From Bacteroidota bacterium (lineage in GTDB: Bacteria > Bacteroidota > Bacteroidia > NORP154): a stretch of DNA of 64,000 bases. The translations under genes were made by a program, and so were the position numbers. Within the stretch, counting starts at the first letter, position 1. The number at the start of each line of letters is the position of its first letter. Shown one piece after another: positions 8,276 through 17,620 of the stretch. The stretch is taken from contig JACZWC010000001.1 in assembly GCA_022572355.1 (NCBI GenBank), forward strand, positions 97,400 to 161,399, written 5' to 3'. Below the pieces are notes generated by a model. That model was not told the DNA's origin. It worked only from the letters and a program-made list of their open reading frames with translations, and did no database searches.

Positions 8276-9724
8276 TTACAACTCTTTCCTTAGCCTGGCG
8301 ACGGGAATATCGAGTTGTTCCCTGTATTTGGCAACGGTTCTTCGCGCGATGTTATAACCCTTCTCTTTTAAATATTCTGTTAATTTCTCATCTGCAAGTG
8401 GTGAAGCTTTGTCTTCTTCCGAGATTAGATCTGTCAGTATCTTTTTGACTTCACGCGTTGAAACTTCTTCACCGCTGTCGGTTTGCAAAGATTCAGAAAA
8501 GAATGATTTAAGTAAAAATATGCCGAAATGTGTATCTATATATTTACTGTTTGCTACACGAGATATGGTGGAGATGTCCATTTCAACCATTTCAGCAATG
8601 TCCTTCAGGATCATTGGCCTTAGCTTCACCTCTTCTCCATCCTGGAAATAATCATTCTGAAATTCTATTATAGCGCTCATGGTTCGCATCAGGGTATCTT
8701 GCCGTTGTTTGATTGCATCAATGAACCATTTTGCACTATCGAGTTTTTGCTTTATAAAAGTCATCGTGTTTTTTTGCTCCTTGTCTGGTTTGGCTTTCTC
8801 ATTTGCAAAAGCATCAATCATATCTGAGTAAGAGCGACTCATCCTCAGTTCCGGGGCATTACTTGAATTTAAGGTTAGTTCTAACTCTCCATCTGTCTTT
8901 TCCAGGATAAAATCAGGGATGATGTGTTGAATGGGCTTAAGGCTTTCAGCCAAAGAGTTACCAGGTTTTGGATTTAACTTCACGATTTCATCAATGGCCG
9001 CTTTTAGTTCTTCATTGTCGATCTCGAGTTTAGCAGTTATTTTATCATAATGCTTTTTGGTGAACTCGATAAAGTGATCTTCCAGAATTTTATTGGCGAG
9101 AATAGAAACATCATCATTGTGATCTTTTCTTTTCATTTGCAGCTTTAAACACTCCCGCAGATCCCGGGCTCCCACACCGGGCGGATCGAAGTTTTGTATG
9201 ATCTCCAACAACGATTCCAACTCCTCTTCATTGGTGATCACGTTTTGAGTAAAGGCCAGATCATCGGAAATGGAAGCAAGTTCTCTTCGCAAGTACCCGT
9301 CATCATCAATGCTGCCTATTAAATGATTGGCAATCATGTACTGATGATCATCAAGTGAATGTTCACCCAATTGGTGATGCAATAACTCATGAAAAGACTT
9401 AGAAACGGAGATGGGAAGTGTCTTGTCTTCCTGATCCATACCGGTATTTTTTGTGTTTAGCCGATAGGACGGAGTTTCATCATCCTCTAAATAATCCGAG
9501 AGGTCAAATTCATCTTCCGCATTAGTGTCTTCTTCGTCTCCCAAATCCTCTTCTGTATCTGCCTCCGATTCTTCCTCACCCTCTTCCAGAGCCGGGTTGC
9601 TCTCGAGCTCCTCCTTGATTCGTTGGTCCAATGCTGCCGTAGGTACCTGCAGCAATTTCATCAACTGAATTTGCTGTGGTGACAACTTTTGTTGGAGCTT
9701 CAGGTTTAAACTTTGTCGTAACAT
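8276..9724 (-). CDS. rpoN: RNA polymerase sigma-54 factor
   Basis: The 482-residue product shows the full sigma-54 layout. Region I is Gln/Leu-rich (LKLQQKLSPQQIQLMKLLQ), followed by an acidic Region II (about 45-85). The core-binding domain (about 110-300) contains FDPPGVGARDLRECL. The C-terminal DNA-binding domain has the helix-turn-helix ISTISRVANSKYI and the RpoN box ARRTVAKYRE near the end. It directs transcription from -24/-12 promoters with the help of AAA+ activators, none of which is in this window. Two membrane genes follow closely and are probably co-transcribed. Confidence 0.97.
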   Translation of the reverse strand: MLRQSLNLKLQQKLSPQQIQLMKLLQVPTAALDQRIKEELESNPALEEGEEESEADTEEDLGDEEDTNAEDEFDLSDYLEDDETPSYRLNTKNTGMDQEDKTLPISVSKSFHELLHHQLGEHSLDDHQYMIANHLIGSIDDDGYLRRELASISDDLAFTQNVITNEEELESLLEIIQNFDPPGVGARDLRECLKLQMKRKDHNDDVSILANKILEDHFIEFTKKHYDKITAKLEIDNEELKAAIDEIVKLNPKPGNSLAESLKPIQHIIPDFILEKTDGELELTLNSSNAPELRMSRSYSDMIDAFANEKAKPDKEQKNTMTFIKQKLDSAKWFIDAIKQRQDTLMRTMSAIIEFQNDYFQDGEEVKLRPMILKDIAEMVEMDISTISRVANSKYIDTHFGIFLLKSFFSESLQTDSGEEVSTREVKKILTDLISEEDKASPLADEKLTEYLKEKGYNIARRTVAKYREQLDIPVARLRKEL

Positions 9725-9758
9725 TTTTTCGTTCTAATCCGTGATTGTAACTCTGGTG

Positions 9759-9766
9759 CAAAGATA
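9759..9766 (-). promoter_or_regulatory. promoter -7 element of rpoN
   Basis: On the minus strand it reads TATCTTTG, a full match to TAnnTTTG, 35 bases before the rpoN ATG. No clear TTG is seen at the -33 position. Confidence 0.45.
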
Positions 9767-9804
9767 ATCTATATTTTTGGGACATATTATAATAACGCAG
9801 TTTC

Positions 9805-10980
9805 GTGAGAAAAATTTCGGCGGATATAATTTATTCAAATACAAGCCCACCCCAAGAAAATGGAGTGCTTATTATTGAAGATGATGGAACAGTACTGGAT
9901 ATGCTGGACTCTACGGATGGCCTGGATGATATAGAATATCATAGTGGCGCCATATGCCCGGGATTTGTAAATGTGCATTGTCATCTTGAATTATCTCACC
10001 TTTTTGGTGTGCTTCCTGAAAAGAAAGGATTGCTCAATTTTCTAAAACCAATTATAGAAATCAGGGTTGCAGATGAAGATGTTGTGCAGGCTGCAATGAT
10101 TGAAGCTGATGCAGCAATGATTGCGGAAGGAATTGTGGCAGTAGGTGATATATGTAATGAATCGGTCTCATTTGGCATTAAGCTCAAAAGCGATATCCGC
10201 TATCACAATTTTGTAGAAGTCATTGGTATCGACCCTGAAGGAGCTAAAGGTAGATTTGACATTGGCGATAAAGTTTACAAAGAGTCAATAGACATGGGAT
10301 TGCCGTGTTCAATAGTTCCGCATGCTCCGTACACTATTTCACCAGATTTACTGGCATTCATAAACAACCTATCCGCCGAGAAGAAATTTCCTGTCTGTTT
10401 TCACAATCAGGAATCAGAGGAGGAGCGAGAGTTATTTGTGCACCGTTCGGGGGCCTTTGTGGAGTTTTACAAGCAGCGGGGCCTGGAAATAGACTTTTTT
10501 AACCCCACAACTGATTCATCTCTGGCATGGATGGCGGAGAACCTGTCTTCTGCTTCGAAACTGATGGCTGTTCACAATACCTACACTACAATCGATGATA
10601 TCAAATTAGCCTCGGAATACTATCCCCTCATGTATTGGTGTTTTTGTCCGAAGGCCAATCTTTATATTGAAGACAATACGCCGGATTTCAGTTTGTTTAA
10701 GGACTATGAGGATAGGATTACTATTGGAACCGACAGTCTTGCCTCAAATAGCGGTCTTTCAATAATTGAGGAGTTAAAAACCATCTCACTGGTTGATCCA
10801 ACTATCGATTTAAAAACACTAATTAAATGGGCTACTCTGAATGGGGCTGAATACCTGGGCTTTGCAGAAGAGCTTGGATCATTTGAAAAAGGGAAAAAGC
10901 CTGGGGTAAATCTGATAAGTTCTTTGGGTGAGGGTGGAAGGCAATTGGTTGCAGATTCGAAAGTGAATAAGCTAGCTTAA
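9805..10980 (+). CDS. amidohydrolase-family deaminase, similar to aminofutalosine/SAH deaminases
   Basis: The 391-residue product starts at a GTG. It is a metal-dependent hydrolase of the amidohydrolase superfamily. The metal-binding HxH is in NVHCHLELSH, further His residues are in VPHAPYTISP and FHNQESEEE, and the late Asp is in TIGTDSLASNSGLS. The LELSH and HNxESxEE forms point to the subgroup with 6-aminodeoxyfutalosine deaminase (MqnX, menaquinone pathway) and adenosine-type deaminases. The exact substrate is not certain, and no other futalosine-pathway gene is nearby. It overlaps the convergent ispD by 9 bases. Confidence 0.8.
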   Translation: MRKISADIIYSNTSPPQENGVLIIEDDGTVLDMLDSTDGLDDIEYHSGAICPGFVNVHCHLELSHLFGVLPEKKGLLNFLKPIIEIRVADEDVVQAAMIEADAAMIAEGIVAVGDICNESVSFGIKLKSDIRYHNFVEVIGIDPEGAKGRFDIGDKVYKESIDMGLPCSIVPHAPYTISPDLLAFINNLSAEKKFPVCFHNQESEEERELFVHRSGAFVEFYKQRGLEIDFFNPTTDSSLAWMAENLSSASKLMAVHNTYTTIDDIKLASEYYPLMYWCFCPKANLYIEDNTPDFSLFKDYEDRITIGTDSLASNSGLSIIEELKTISLVDPTIDLKTLIKWATLNGAEYLGFAEELGSFEKGKKPGVNLISSLGEGGRQLVADSKVNKLA

Positions 10981-11637
10981 CAGCTTCTCTGCCAACTCAA
11001 GATCGCTTTGGGTTGTGATCTTTATATTCTGAGGGTCTCCATCCATAAGGCTTACGGGAGTGTTGTTTGCCTCAACTACTGTTGCTTCATCCGTGAAAGA
11101 TGCATCGTATTCTGTTTCAAAAGCGGCCTTAATAACCTCCGCTTTAAAGCACTGCGGAGTTTGCACGAGGCGGAATTCATCGCGGTTAACAGTCCTGCTG
11201 CCGCCCCCTTCTAATTGTCGAAGAGATTCTGTCACAGGTACAACCGGAATGGCTGAACCGTTTTCAGACGCGTGTTCAAAAGCTCTTCTGATTAATTCCG
11301 GAGTTATCAGTGGCCGGGCTCCATCATGAATCCCTATTGTACAATCCCTGGCTGGAACTTCTGCCAGGCCATTCTTTACAGAATCGAAACGCTGGAGGCC
11401 ACCGGATACAATTTTGTGCTCAATATCAAAATTGTGGTCTTCACAGAGTGATTCCCAATGCTGAATTTGGTCTGTAGGAAGCACGACGATAATGTTTATT
11501 TTCTCAAATGATTGGTGAAATGCTTCAATCGTACGCATGAGCATCGGTTTCCCAGCTAAATTCACAAATTGCTTAGAAACGTCTGAAGAAAATCTTGATC
11601 CGCTACCGCCAGCCGCGATTATTACATGGTTGCTCAT
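10972..11637 (-). CDS. ispD: 2-C-methyl-D-erythritol 4-phosphate cytidylyltransferase
   Basis: The 221-residue product starts at the ATG at 11637. A GTG three codons upstream is possible but less likely. The N-terminus has the nucleotide-binding signature IIAAGGSGSRF with a Lys in VSKQF, followed by KPMLMRTIEAF. IHDGARPLI and VQTPQCFK are the other IspD landmarks, and TDEATVVE closes the active site. It activates MEP with CTP in the non-mevalonate isoprenoid pathway. The third position of the GGSGSR loop is Gly-Ser rather than the usual G-R or G-T, which is tolerated in the family. Confidence 0.95.
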   Translation of the reverse strand: MSNHVIIAAGGSGSRFSSDVSKQFVNLAGKPMLMRTIEAFHQSFEKINIIVVLPTDQIQHWESLCEDHNFDIEHKIVSGGLQRFDSVKNGLAEVPARDCTIGIHDGARPLITPELIRRAFEHASENGSAIPVVPVTESLRQLEGGGSRTVNRDEFRLVQTPQCFKAEVIKAAFETEYDASFTDEATVVEANNTPVSLMDGDPQNIKITTQSDLELAEKLLS

Positions 11638-11683
11638 GTGTGCCACTGTTAAGGTAGGTCTATCTGTAAGTTAGAAGGGATAC

Positions 11684-13531
11684 TTACTTTCTAATGAAAA
11701 TAAACTGCCCTCCCTCATCACCGGTATTTTTGACAGGCGAGAAGCGTGGTGACTGCTCAGAATTATTGATAACAGGAATTTTCAAGTCGTTATAGAGCTG
11801 AGTGGCATCAAAATACCTTGCCTGATTGTTGCGGAGTGATTTGAGAAAGTAGTACGCAAAAACGGAATGCCCATCTCTTCCACCGTCCATTACCGGTTCA
11901 ATCCCACCTGATGTCATAGCTTTTCTGGAAACCATCTTGTGTATCTTCCTGTAATACTTTTCTGTGTCTTCAAAGGGTACAGAGACAGTTTGCCCTCTGA
12001 ATATGTCACCGCTAAAGCATGCATCAGAAACGAGTAATGTATGTTTTGATCTAATTCCTCCGAGGTACGTTTGGATATCATTATTGGAAATATACTCCGA
12101 TGTAGATTTGGTCAATGCATCATGTGGTACCCAATAACCCTTGTTCAGGTTTTGTTTGAATTCGCCGTGGCCAGAATAATAAATGAACACGTTGTCTTCT
12201 GGTTTCACATTGTCTATCAACCACTCCATCTGCTTGATTATCGCCGTACGTGTAGCATTAAAGTCGTACAAAGTGATAAAGTGATCAAATTTGTATTTTG
12301 ATTTCAGCAGCTTTTCAATTGCCTCCACATCGTTAACTGCATTATCTAACGAGGGCCATTGGCCTCTGTATTCGTCGATGCCGATAAGAAGCGCATAATA
12401 TTTTCCAACTTCCATGGTGGAAGCGGTACTCACATTGAGCCCCTTTAATGGATCACCGCTGCCCCGGTACTTAACCTCAGTGCCAGCTTGAGCCTGATTC
12501 TGTGCCTGCTGTTTTTGAATGTTCGCTTGCGCCAATTCAGCCTCTGCAATTGCCTTTTCAGCTTCCGCTTTTGCCTTTGCTGCTTGCGCTTGCATCAGAG
12601 TTGCCTCTGCTTTCGCAAGTTCCGCTTCAGCGATGACCTTCTGCGCTTCCGATTGCGCTTTCGCCGTTTCCCTATCTGTTGTAGTGGTACTGGATCTTGA
12701 AGGAGTCCGGGGAGCTCTTGGTGTTGCTCTGGTTATTATTTTATCAGGATCCATCTCGAAGACAAGGGTCTTTTTGGCCAGCCTCACAGCTTTTGATTCA
12801 ATGAATGTTTCTTTCCAAACAAGTTCCAGATTCACGTCATGCATATTTGCTGTCTTGACAGGTATGCGAAATACAGTACCAACTTTCATTTTCTTACCTG
12901 GATGAAGTATTCTTAATCGTGCGAGTTTGTAGTTTTTAAATTCTTCACCGTTATCGAGTTTAACTACCAATTTGCTGGCGTCAACTATGCCGAAATCAGT
13001 TCCGGTGTATTCAACTTCAAAAAGGACATAAGTTTCGCGCGTCTCCTTGACCAGCTTAAGCACCTTATAACTAAAATTACCGGCCTTAAAGTTTTTATTG
13101 GAACTCGTGGCAATCACAAAATTTGGAATCTTCTGATGAGCTCCTGTGATAGCTAGCCTTGCAAAACAATTGAGGTCTACAGTTAGCTTGTCCACATGAA
13201 ACTTATCTCCACCAGATGCTTTATATGTTCTGACCAACCTGCCCTTGGGCTTAATAAAAATTAGTCTTTCACTCTGCGGAAACTTTCCAAAGTCATAGTT
13301 AAAAATCACATCTTCCTGGTAATAAAGCAAATAGTCATCGGTTTTATTCGTTACGGTGGCCTTCATTATGGTGAAGGTGATTTGAGAGTGAGCGCCTGCT
13401 ATAACCAATGAATACTCCGGTGTTTCAATGGGAGGAATCTGTATATACCTGTTTTCATGAGTTCGTGATTGCGAAAAAGCGAGACCAACAATACAGAGTA
13501 TTGCTCCGAGGGATAATAAAACATTTTTCAT
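11684..13531 (-). CDS. secreted caspase-family (C14, metacaspase-like) protein with an Ala/Glu coiled coil
   Basis: The 615-residue product has a signal peptide (residues 1-20) and an unnamed beta-rich region (about 30-270). A long Ala/Glu/Lys/Gln coiled coil (about 280-355) separates it from a C14 caspase domain (about 370-610). The catalytic pair is intact: His455 in YYSGHGE and Cys505 in SDACFSGD. Bacterial members cleave after Arg or Lys, but its target is unknown. The signal peptide implies an envelope or secreted location. It lies alone between ispD and queA on the same strand. Confidence 0.85.
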   Translation of the reverse strand: MKNVLLSLGAILCIVGLAFSQSRTHENRYIQIPPIETPEYSLVIAGAHSQITFTIMKATVTNKTDDYLLYYQEDVIFNYDFGKFPQSERLIFIKPKGRLVRTYKASGGDKFHVDKLTVDLNCFARLAITGAHQKIPNFVIATSSNKNFKAGNFSYKVLKLVKETRETYVLFEVEYTGTDFGIVDASKLVVKLDNGEEFKNYKLARLRILHPGKKMKVGTVFRIPVKTANMHDVNLELVWKETFIESKAVRLAKKTLVFEMDPDKIITRATPRAPRTPSRSSTTTTDRETAKAQSEAQKVIAEAELAKAEATLMQAQAAKAKAEAEKAIAEAELAQANIQKQQAQNQAQAGTEVKYRGSGDPLKGLNVSTASTMEVGKYYALLIGIDEYRGQWPSLDNAVNDVEAIEKLLKSKYKFDHFITLYDFNATRTAIIKQMEWLIDNVKPEDNVFIYYSGHGEFKQNLNKGYWVPHDALTKSTSEYISNNDIQTYLGGIRSKHTLLVSDACFSGDIFRGQTVSVPFEDTEKYYRKIHKMVSRKAMTSGGIEPVMDGGRDGHSVFAYYFLKSLRNNQARYFDATQLYNDLKIPVINNSEQSPRFSPVKNTGDEGGQFIFIRK

Positions 13532-13710
13532 GATCTTTGGTTTAAAAATTATATAAGCGTATCGTTGGACTTACTCTTTTTTGATGAATACAAAAATGGC
13601 CACTATTCTGGGAAATGATATCATGGCGCCTACCTCGCACCTATACGAAATTACTCAATAATGAGAAAAGATAAAAATGTAGTAAATTGATGGAAGAAGC
13701 AGCGGTAGCG

Positions 13711-14760
13711 CTACAGAATCAACATGGCATCGCCATAAGTGAAGAATCTATACTTTTCCTTAATGGCTTGCCTGTAAGCTTTGAATATTAGATCATATCC
13801 GCCAAATGCGCATGTCATCATCAGCAACGACGAATTAGGCAAATGGAAGTTGGTGATCATCGAGTTCGCAATGCTGAATTCATAAGGTGGAAAAATGAAT
13901 TTGTTGGTCCATCCATCCCTGGGTTTTAACTGCCCTATCGTTGAAACGGAGGATTCAATTGCTCGCATGCTTGTTGTTCCAACGGCACAAACTTTTGCTT
14001 TTCTGGCTTTGGCAGCATTCACATTTATTGCCGTAGATTCTGGAATATCAACCTCTTCAGAATCCATTTTATGTTTGGTAAGGTCTTCAACTTCGATAGG
14101 CCTGAATGTACCCAACCCTACGTGAAGCGTAATTTCATTGATGTCAACACCCTTTAACTCAAGTCGTTTGAGCAACTCTCTGCTAAAATGTAAACCAGCC
14201 GTTGGTGCGGCCACTGCTCCTTCATGTTTGGCATAGATGGTCTGATATCTTTCTTTATCCTGTTCGTCTGGCGCTCTTTTGATATATTTCGGTAACGGTG
14301 TTTCACCCAATTCCTCAATAGTTTCCTTGAACTCCTCATATGAGCCATCGAAAAGAAATCGCAATGTGCGCCCTCTGGAGGTTGTATTGTCTATAACTTC
14401 CGCAACAAGTGTTTCATCGTTTCCAAAGTAGAGTTTATTGCCAATTCTTATTTTCCTGGCGGGATCAACCAGGACATCCCATAGCAATTGATCCCGGTTT
14501 AGCTCTCTCAGCAGAAAAACCTCGATCTTAGCTCCCGTTTTCTCTTTATTGCCATAAATTCTGGCAGGAAATACTTTTGTATTGTTGACGATCATAATAT
14601 CCCCGTCTTCAAAATAATCAATGACATCTTTAAAAATCTTATGCTCAATGGATTGATCTTGCCTGTTCACTACCATCAGTCTTGACTCATCTCTGTTTTT
14701 CGTAGGCCGATCAGAAATTAAGCCGGGGGGAAGGTTATATTTAAATTGGGAGAGCTTCAT
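13711..14760 (-). CDS. queA: S-adenosylmethionine:tRNA ribosyltransferase-isomerase
   Basis: The 349-residue product carries the QueA landmarks: SRLMVV near residue 27, [40 protein letters not shown] (the most conserved segment), and [10 protein letters not shown] with a late [16 protein letters not shown]. It transfers and isomerises the ribosyl group of AdoMet onto preQ1-modified tRNA to form epoxyqueuosine. It is the last gene of the ftsX-DUF3098-uppP-truB-queA series. A TACTTTCG -7-like box (minus strand, 14807-14814) may add an internal promoter. Confidence 0.97.
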   Translation of the reverse strand: MKLSQFKYNLPPGLISDRPTKNRDESRLMVVNRQDQSIEHKIFKDVIDYFEDGDIMIVNNTKVFPARIYGNKEKTGAKIEVFLLRELNRDQLLWDVLVDPARKIRIGNKLYFGNDETLVAEVIDNTTSRGRTLRFLFDGSYEEFKETIEELGETPLPKYIKRAPDEQDKERYQTIYAKHEGAVAAPTAGLHFSRELLKRLELKGVDINEITLHVGLGTFRPIEVEDLTKHKMDSEEVDIPESTAINVNAAKARKAKVCAVGTTSMRAIESSVSTIGQLKPRDGWTNKFIFPPYEFSIANSMITNFHLPNSSLLMMTCAFGGYDLIFKAYRQAIKEKYRFFTYGDAMLIL

Positions 14761-14851
14761 ATATTTCTATGTATTAATTATCTGTTCAGATATTCTGAAA
14801 GGGAAGCGAAAGTATCAATTTCCACCCTATTTGTCAACTAAAAATATTCAA

Positions 14852-15568
14852 TTAACAAAGAAGTTTTTCCAGATTCAAGGCATTCTCTAAACGGTAGTCC
14901 CCTATTCGTGTTCTTATGAGGGAAGTCAGAAAAGCCCCATTGTTTAGCGCTTCACCAAAATTATGCACCAAGGAGCGAATATAGGTGCCCTTGCTGCACA
15001 CTACTCTAAAGCTAATTTCAGGCAGATCGATGTTTGTGATTTCGAATTCTTTGATCTCAATGCTGGTTTTTGGCATGCACACAACTTCCTTCCTCCGTGC
15101 CTTTTTGTATGCACGTTCACCTTTTATTTTTCGGGCGGAAAAAGATGGTGGCGTTTGTATGATAGATCCGAGGAATTGATTTGTGGTAGAAATGATTTGT
15201 TGAGGATCTATATTTTGAAATTCAAATTCTCGGTCTATTGCTGTTTCTGCATCATATGAAGGTGTTGTAGCACCTAGCTGCATGGTACCCAAATACTCTT
15301 TCTCTTGTGCCTGAATCTGGTCGATTTGTTTGGTCATTTTTCCTGTGCATACTATGAGCAAGCCGGTGGCAAGTGGATCCAAGGTTCCAGCGTGGCCAAC
15401 CTTTATTTTACCTGTGTTATAATCCTTGGTAAGCGTTATTCGTATCTTATTGACCACGTCGAAGGAGGTCCATGTTAAAGGCTTGTCAACCATTAAGAGT
15501 TGTCCTTCCTGAAAATTATCCAATTGACTTAGTGGCAACGATTTATTTTCAACTTGCAGTGTCTTCAT
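14852..15568 (-). CDS. truB: tRNA pseudouridine(55) synthase
   Basis: The 238-residue product has the TruB motifs: VDKPLTWTSFDVVNKIR, the catalytic Asp in VGHAGTLDPLATGLL, the Tyr in KEYLGTMQLG, PPSFSARKIKGERAYKKAR and the SKGTYIRSLVHNFG box. It isomerises U55 in the T-loop of tRNAs. It is somewhat shorter than the E. coli enzyme because the extra C-terminal PUA region is absent, as in many Bacteroidota. Its start abuts the uppP stop with no gap, implying coupling. Confidence 0.96.
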   Translation of the reverse strand: MKTLQVENKSLPLSQLDNFQEGQLLMVDKPLTWTSFDVVNKIRITLTKDYNTGKIKVGHAGTLDPLATGLLIVCTGKMTKQIDQIQAQEKEYLGTMQLGATTPSYDAETAIDREFEFQNIDPQQIISTTNQFLGSIIQTPPSFSARKIKGERAYKKARRKEVVCMPKTSIEIKEFEITNIDLPEISFRVVCSKGTYIRSLVHNFGEALNNGAFLTSLIRTRIGDYRLENALNLEKLLC

Positions 15569-16345
15569 TTATCCGAAATAAATTGCAACGGCTCCAACGG
15601 TTGTGCAATAAATGGCGAAGTATATCAACTTACCGCTATTTACAATCTTTATCATCAGCTTGCAGGCGAGTAATCCGGACACGAATGCAGCGATAAACCC
15701 AATGAGCATGGGTCCTGAATATGCTGAAGTTGGTATCTCGCCATCCATGATATCGAGGAAGTTGGCACCTATGATCGGAATCAGCACCATGAGAAAGGAA
15801 AACTTGGTAACAGATTCTTTTTTATTACCGAGCAACAACCCCGTAGCTATTGTGGCTCCTGATCTGGAAAGCCCGGGCAGAACGGCGATTGCTTGGGCCA
15901 GTCCCATGATCACTGCCGATAAATAGGAGATTTCTTTCTCTGTTTTTTTAATGAAATAAGTAAACCCCAGCAATACCGCAGTGATGAGTAGCATGAATCC
16001 CACGAACATGGTATTGCCGTTGAACAGCATTTCGACCTCGTCTTTAAGAAATACACCGATGAACAACACCGGGATCATGGATATACCAATCTTAACCACA
16101 TATTGAACGGAATTGTTCCATTCAAACTTCAATGAGTCAATAATGATTTTCCAGATGTCTCGGTGAAATATGACAATGGTGCTGAGAACCGTAGCGCCAT
16201 GCACCAATACGGTAAAGGTCACATCCTCTTCGATTTCAACACCCATTATAGCTTTGGCGAGTTCAAGGTGCCCGCTACTGCTTACGGGTAAAAACTCTGT
16301 TAATCCTTGAATGATTCCAAGGATAATTGCTTCCAGGTAAGACAT
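15569..16345 (-). CDS. uppP: undecaprenyl-diphosphatase (BacA family)
   Basis: The 258-residue product is an integral membrane protein with seven to eight helices. It has both BacA/UppP signatures: GLTEFLPVSSSGHLEL near the N-terminus and PGLSRSGATIATGLLLG in the middle. It recycles undecaprenyl diphosphate to the monophosphate carrier needed for peptidoglycan and polysaccharide export. Its place after ftsX and before truB is an envelope/housekeeping cluster common in Bacteroidota. Confidence 0.97.
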   Translation of the reverse strand: MSYLEAIILGIIQGLTEFLPVSSSGHLELAKAIMGVEIEEDVTFTVLVHGATVLSTIVIFHRDIWKIIIDSLKFEWNNSVQYVVKIGISMIPVLFIGVFLKDEVEMLFNGNTMFVGFMLLITAVLLGFTYFIKKTEKEISYLSAVIMGLAQAIAVLPGLSRSGATIATGLLLGNKKESVTKFSFLMVLIPIIGANFLDIMDGEIPTSAYSGPMLIGFIAAFVSGLLACKLMIKIVNSGKLIYFAIYCTTVGAVAIYFG

Positions 16346-16370
16346 TAAGGAATACTGTAGTTAAGCGAGC

Positions 16371-16613
16371 TTAATTCTTAGGCTTTCGCATAATGGCATA
16401 GATCTCAATGCCAAATCCAATCATCACCACAACCGGCGCCAACGTAATTCTGCGAAAGCTGAAGATCTCAGGGTTGAATACCTTAGGATCGTCTGATCCT
16501 CCGCCCGACATCAGCATAAATCCGACAATAATAAATGCCATTCCTATTAGCAGAATAATGTATCCTTGTTTTTCAAATACAAACCCCGAGGCTTGGTTTT
16601 GTTTGTTGTCCAT
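16371..16613 (-). CDS. DUF3098 small membrane protein
   Basis: An 80-residue protein with two transmembrane helices (about 17-36 and 55-75) joined by a polar loop containing SGGGSDDPKVFNPEIFSFRRI. The N-FEKQGYI start and the EIFSFRRITLAPV segment are typical of DUF3098, which in Bacteroidota usually sits between ftsX and uppP as here. Function unknown; the conserved neighbourhood suggests a link to envelope growth or division. Confidence 0.85.
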   Translation of the reverse strand: MDNKQNQASGFVFEKQGYIILLIGMAFIIVGFMLMSGGGSDDPKVFNPEIFSFRRITLAPVVVMIGFGIEIYAIMRKPKN

Positions 16614-16624
16614 GATTAATTGTT

Positions 16625-17509
16625 TTAGTAATAAAGTTCATCTGTTTTAATACGCAGGTATTTTCTCAAAGCCAAATAGGTCGAAATCCATGAAAGGAAT
16701 ACACCTGTTACCAATATTCCTCCAAATAAATAGGCTATCATCGTCACATCCTGTAATTCAATCAATTCATTCATTTCGCGCTGCGCCAGAAACAACAGCC
16801 CATTTAAAAGGGCAATTGCAATAATTGCGGCAAAAAATCCGTGCAAAATACCCGTAAGTATGAACGGTTTTCGGATAAAACGCTTAGTTGCCCCAACTAA
16901 TTGCATTGTTCTTATCAAAAATCTTTTCGAGTACAACGTGAGCCTTATCGTATTGTTAATGAGTGCAATTGCAATTGTGAAGAGCAATAGGCTAAATCCC
17001 AGAATAAAGAAGCTAATCTGCTTCATGTTTTCGTTGACAAGATCTACCAGGGTTTTAGAATAAACGACTTCTCTGACAAACTCACTTTCCAACAGTGCTG
17101 CTTCTATATTAGAGATACTGTCTGGATGGGCATATTTTGAATTTAGCACAACATCTATGGAAGCAGGTAATGGGTTATGGCCGTCTAAAAAGCTAATGAA
17201 GTCCTCCTCTGGATCTAAATCTTCCTGCAATATTTTTATCGCCTCTTCTTTGCTTACATACTTCGTTGATTTTGTATAAATGGCCGCATCCAATGATTTC
17301 TGAATTTGGATGATGTCTACTTCCTTTGTTTTATCCTTAAGATAAACGGAAAAGCCGATATTTTCCTTTACCATAACCGCAAGCTTCTCTGAAGTAAGCA
17401 CCACCAGGCCAACCAGGCCAAGCATAAATAATACAAGTGAAATGCTAACCACTGTGGAGATGGAAGAAGCGTATAATTTTCGGCGGACTATCTTATCTTG
17501 CTTGGACAT
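16625..17509 (-). CDS. ftsX: cell division protein FtsX
   Basis: The 294-residue product has one N-terminal helix (about 20-40), a periplasmic FtsX extracellular domain (about 45-165) and three C-terminal helices. The periplasmic domain contains FSVYLKDKTKEVDI and an LDGHNPLPASIDV box. The last part carries the MQLVGATKRFIRKPFILTGILHG signature of FtsX permeases. With FtsE (not in this window) it controls peptidoglycan hydrolases at the division site. It is the first gene of the leftward cluster, divergent from leuS. Confidence 0.95.
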   Translation of the reverse strand: MSKQDKIVRRKLYASSISTVVSISLVLFMLGLVGLVVLTSEKLAVMVKENIGFSVYLKDKTKEVDIIQIQKSLDAAIYTKSTKYVSKEEAIKILQEDLDPEEDFISFLDGHNPLPASIDVVLNSKYAHPDSISNIEAALLESEFVREVVYSKTLVDLVNENMKQISFFILGFSLLLFTIAIALINNTIRLTLYSKRFLIRTMQLVGATKRFIRKPFILTGILHGFFAAIIAIALLNGLLFLAQREMNELIELQDVTMIAYLFGGILVTGVFLSWISTYLALRKYLRIKTDELYY

Positions 17510-17570
17510 TTATTGCAAATTGCAAGGGAACGAAATTAATAAAATTAGGTTTAAGCTGATTTGAATTTTA

Positions 17571-17578
17571 TAAATTTG
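17571..17578 (+). promoter_or_regulatory. promoter -7 element of leuS
   Basis: TAAATTTG matches TAnnTTTG fully. The leuS ATG is 42 bases downstream and no good TTG is seen at -33. An AGGAGC lies 5 to 10 bases before the ATG, an unusual Shine-Dalgarno-like site for this phylum. Confidence 0.45.
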
Positions 17579-17620
17579 CAACTCAATTCTTATCTGATAT
17601 ACGTCAGCTAGGAGCAATGA

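Noticed and set aside
12519..12905. Plus-strand Ala/Ser-rich frame inside the caspase gene
   Set aside because: It is the reverse reading of the Ala/Glu coiled coil; the minus frame has the catalytic motifs.
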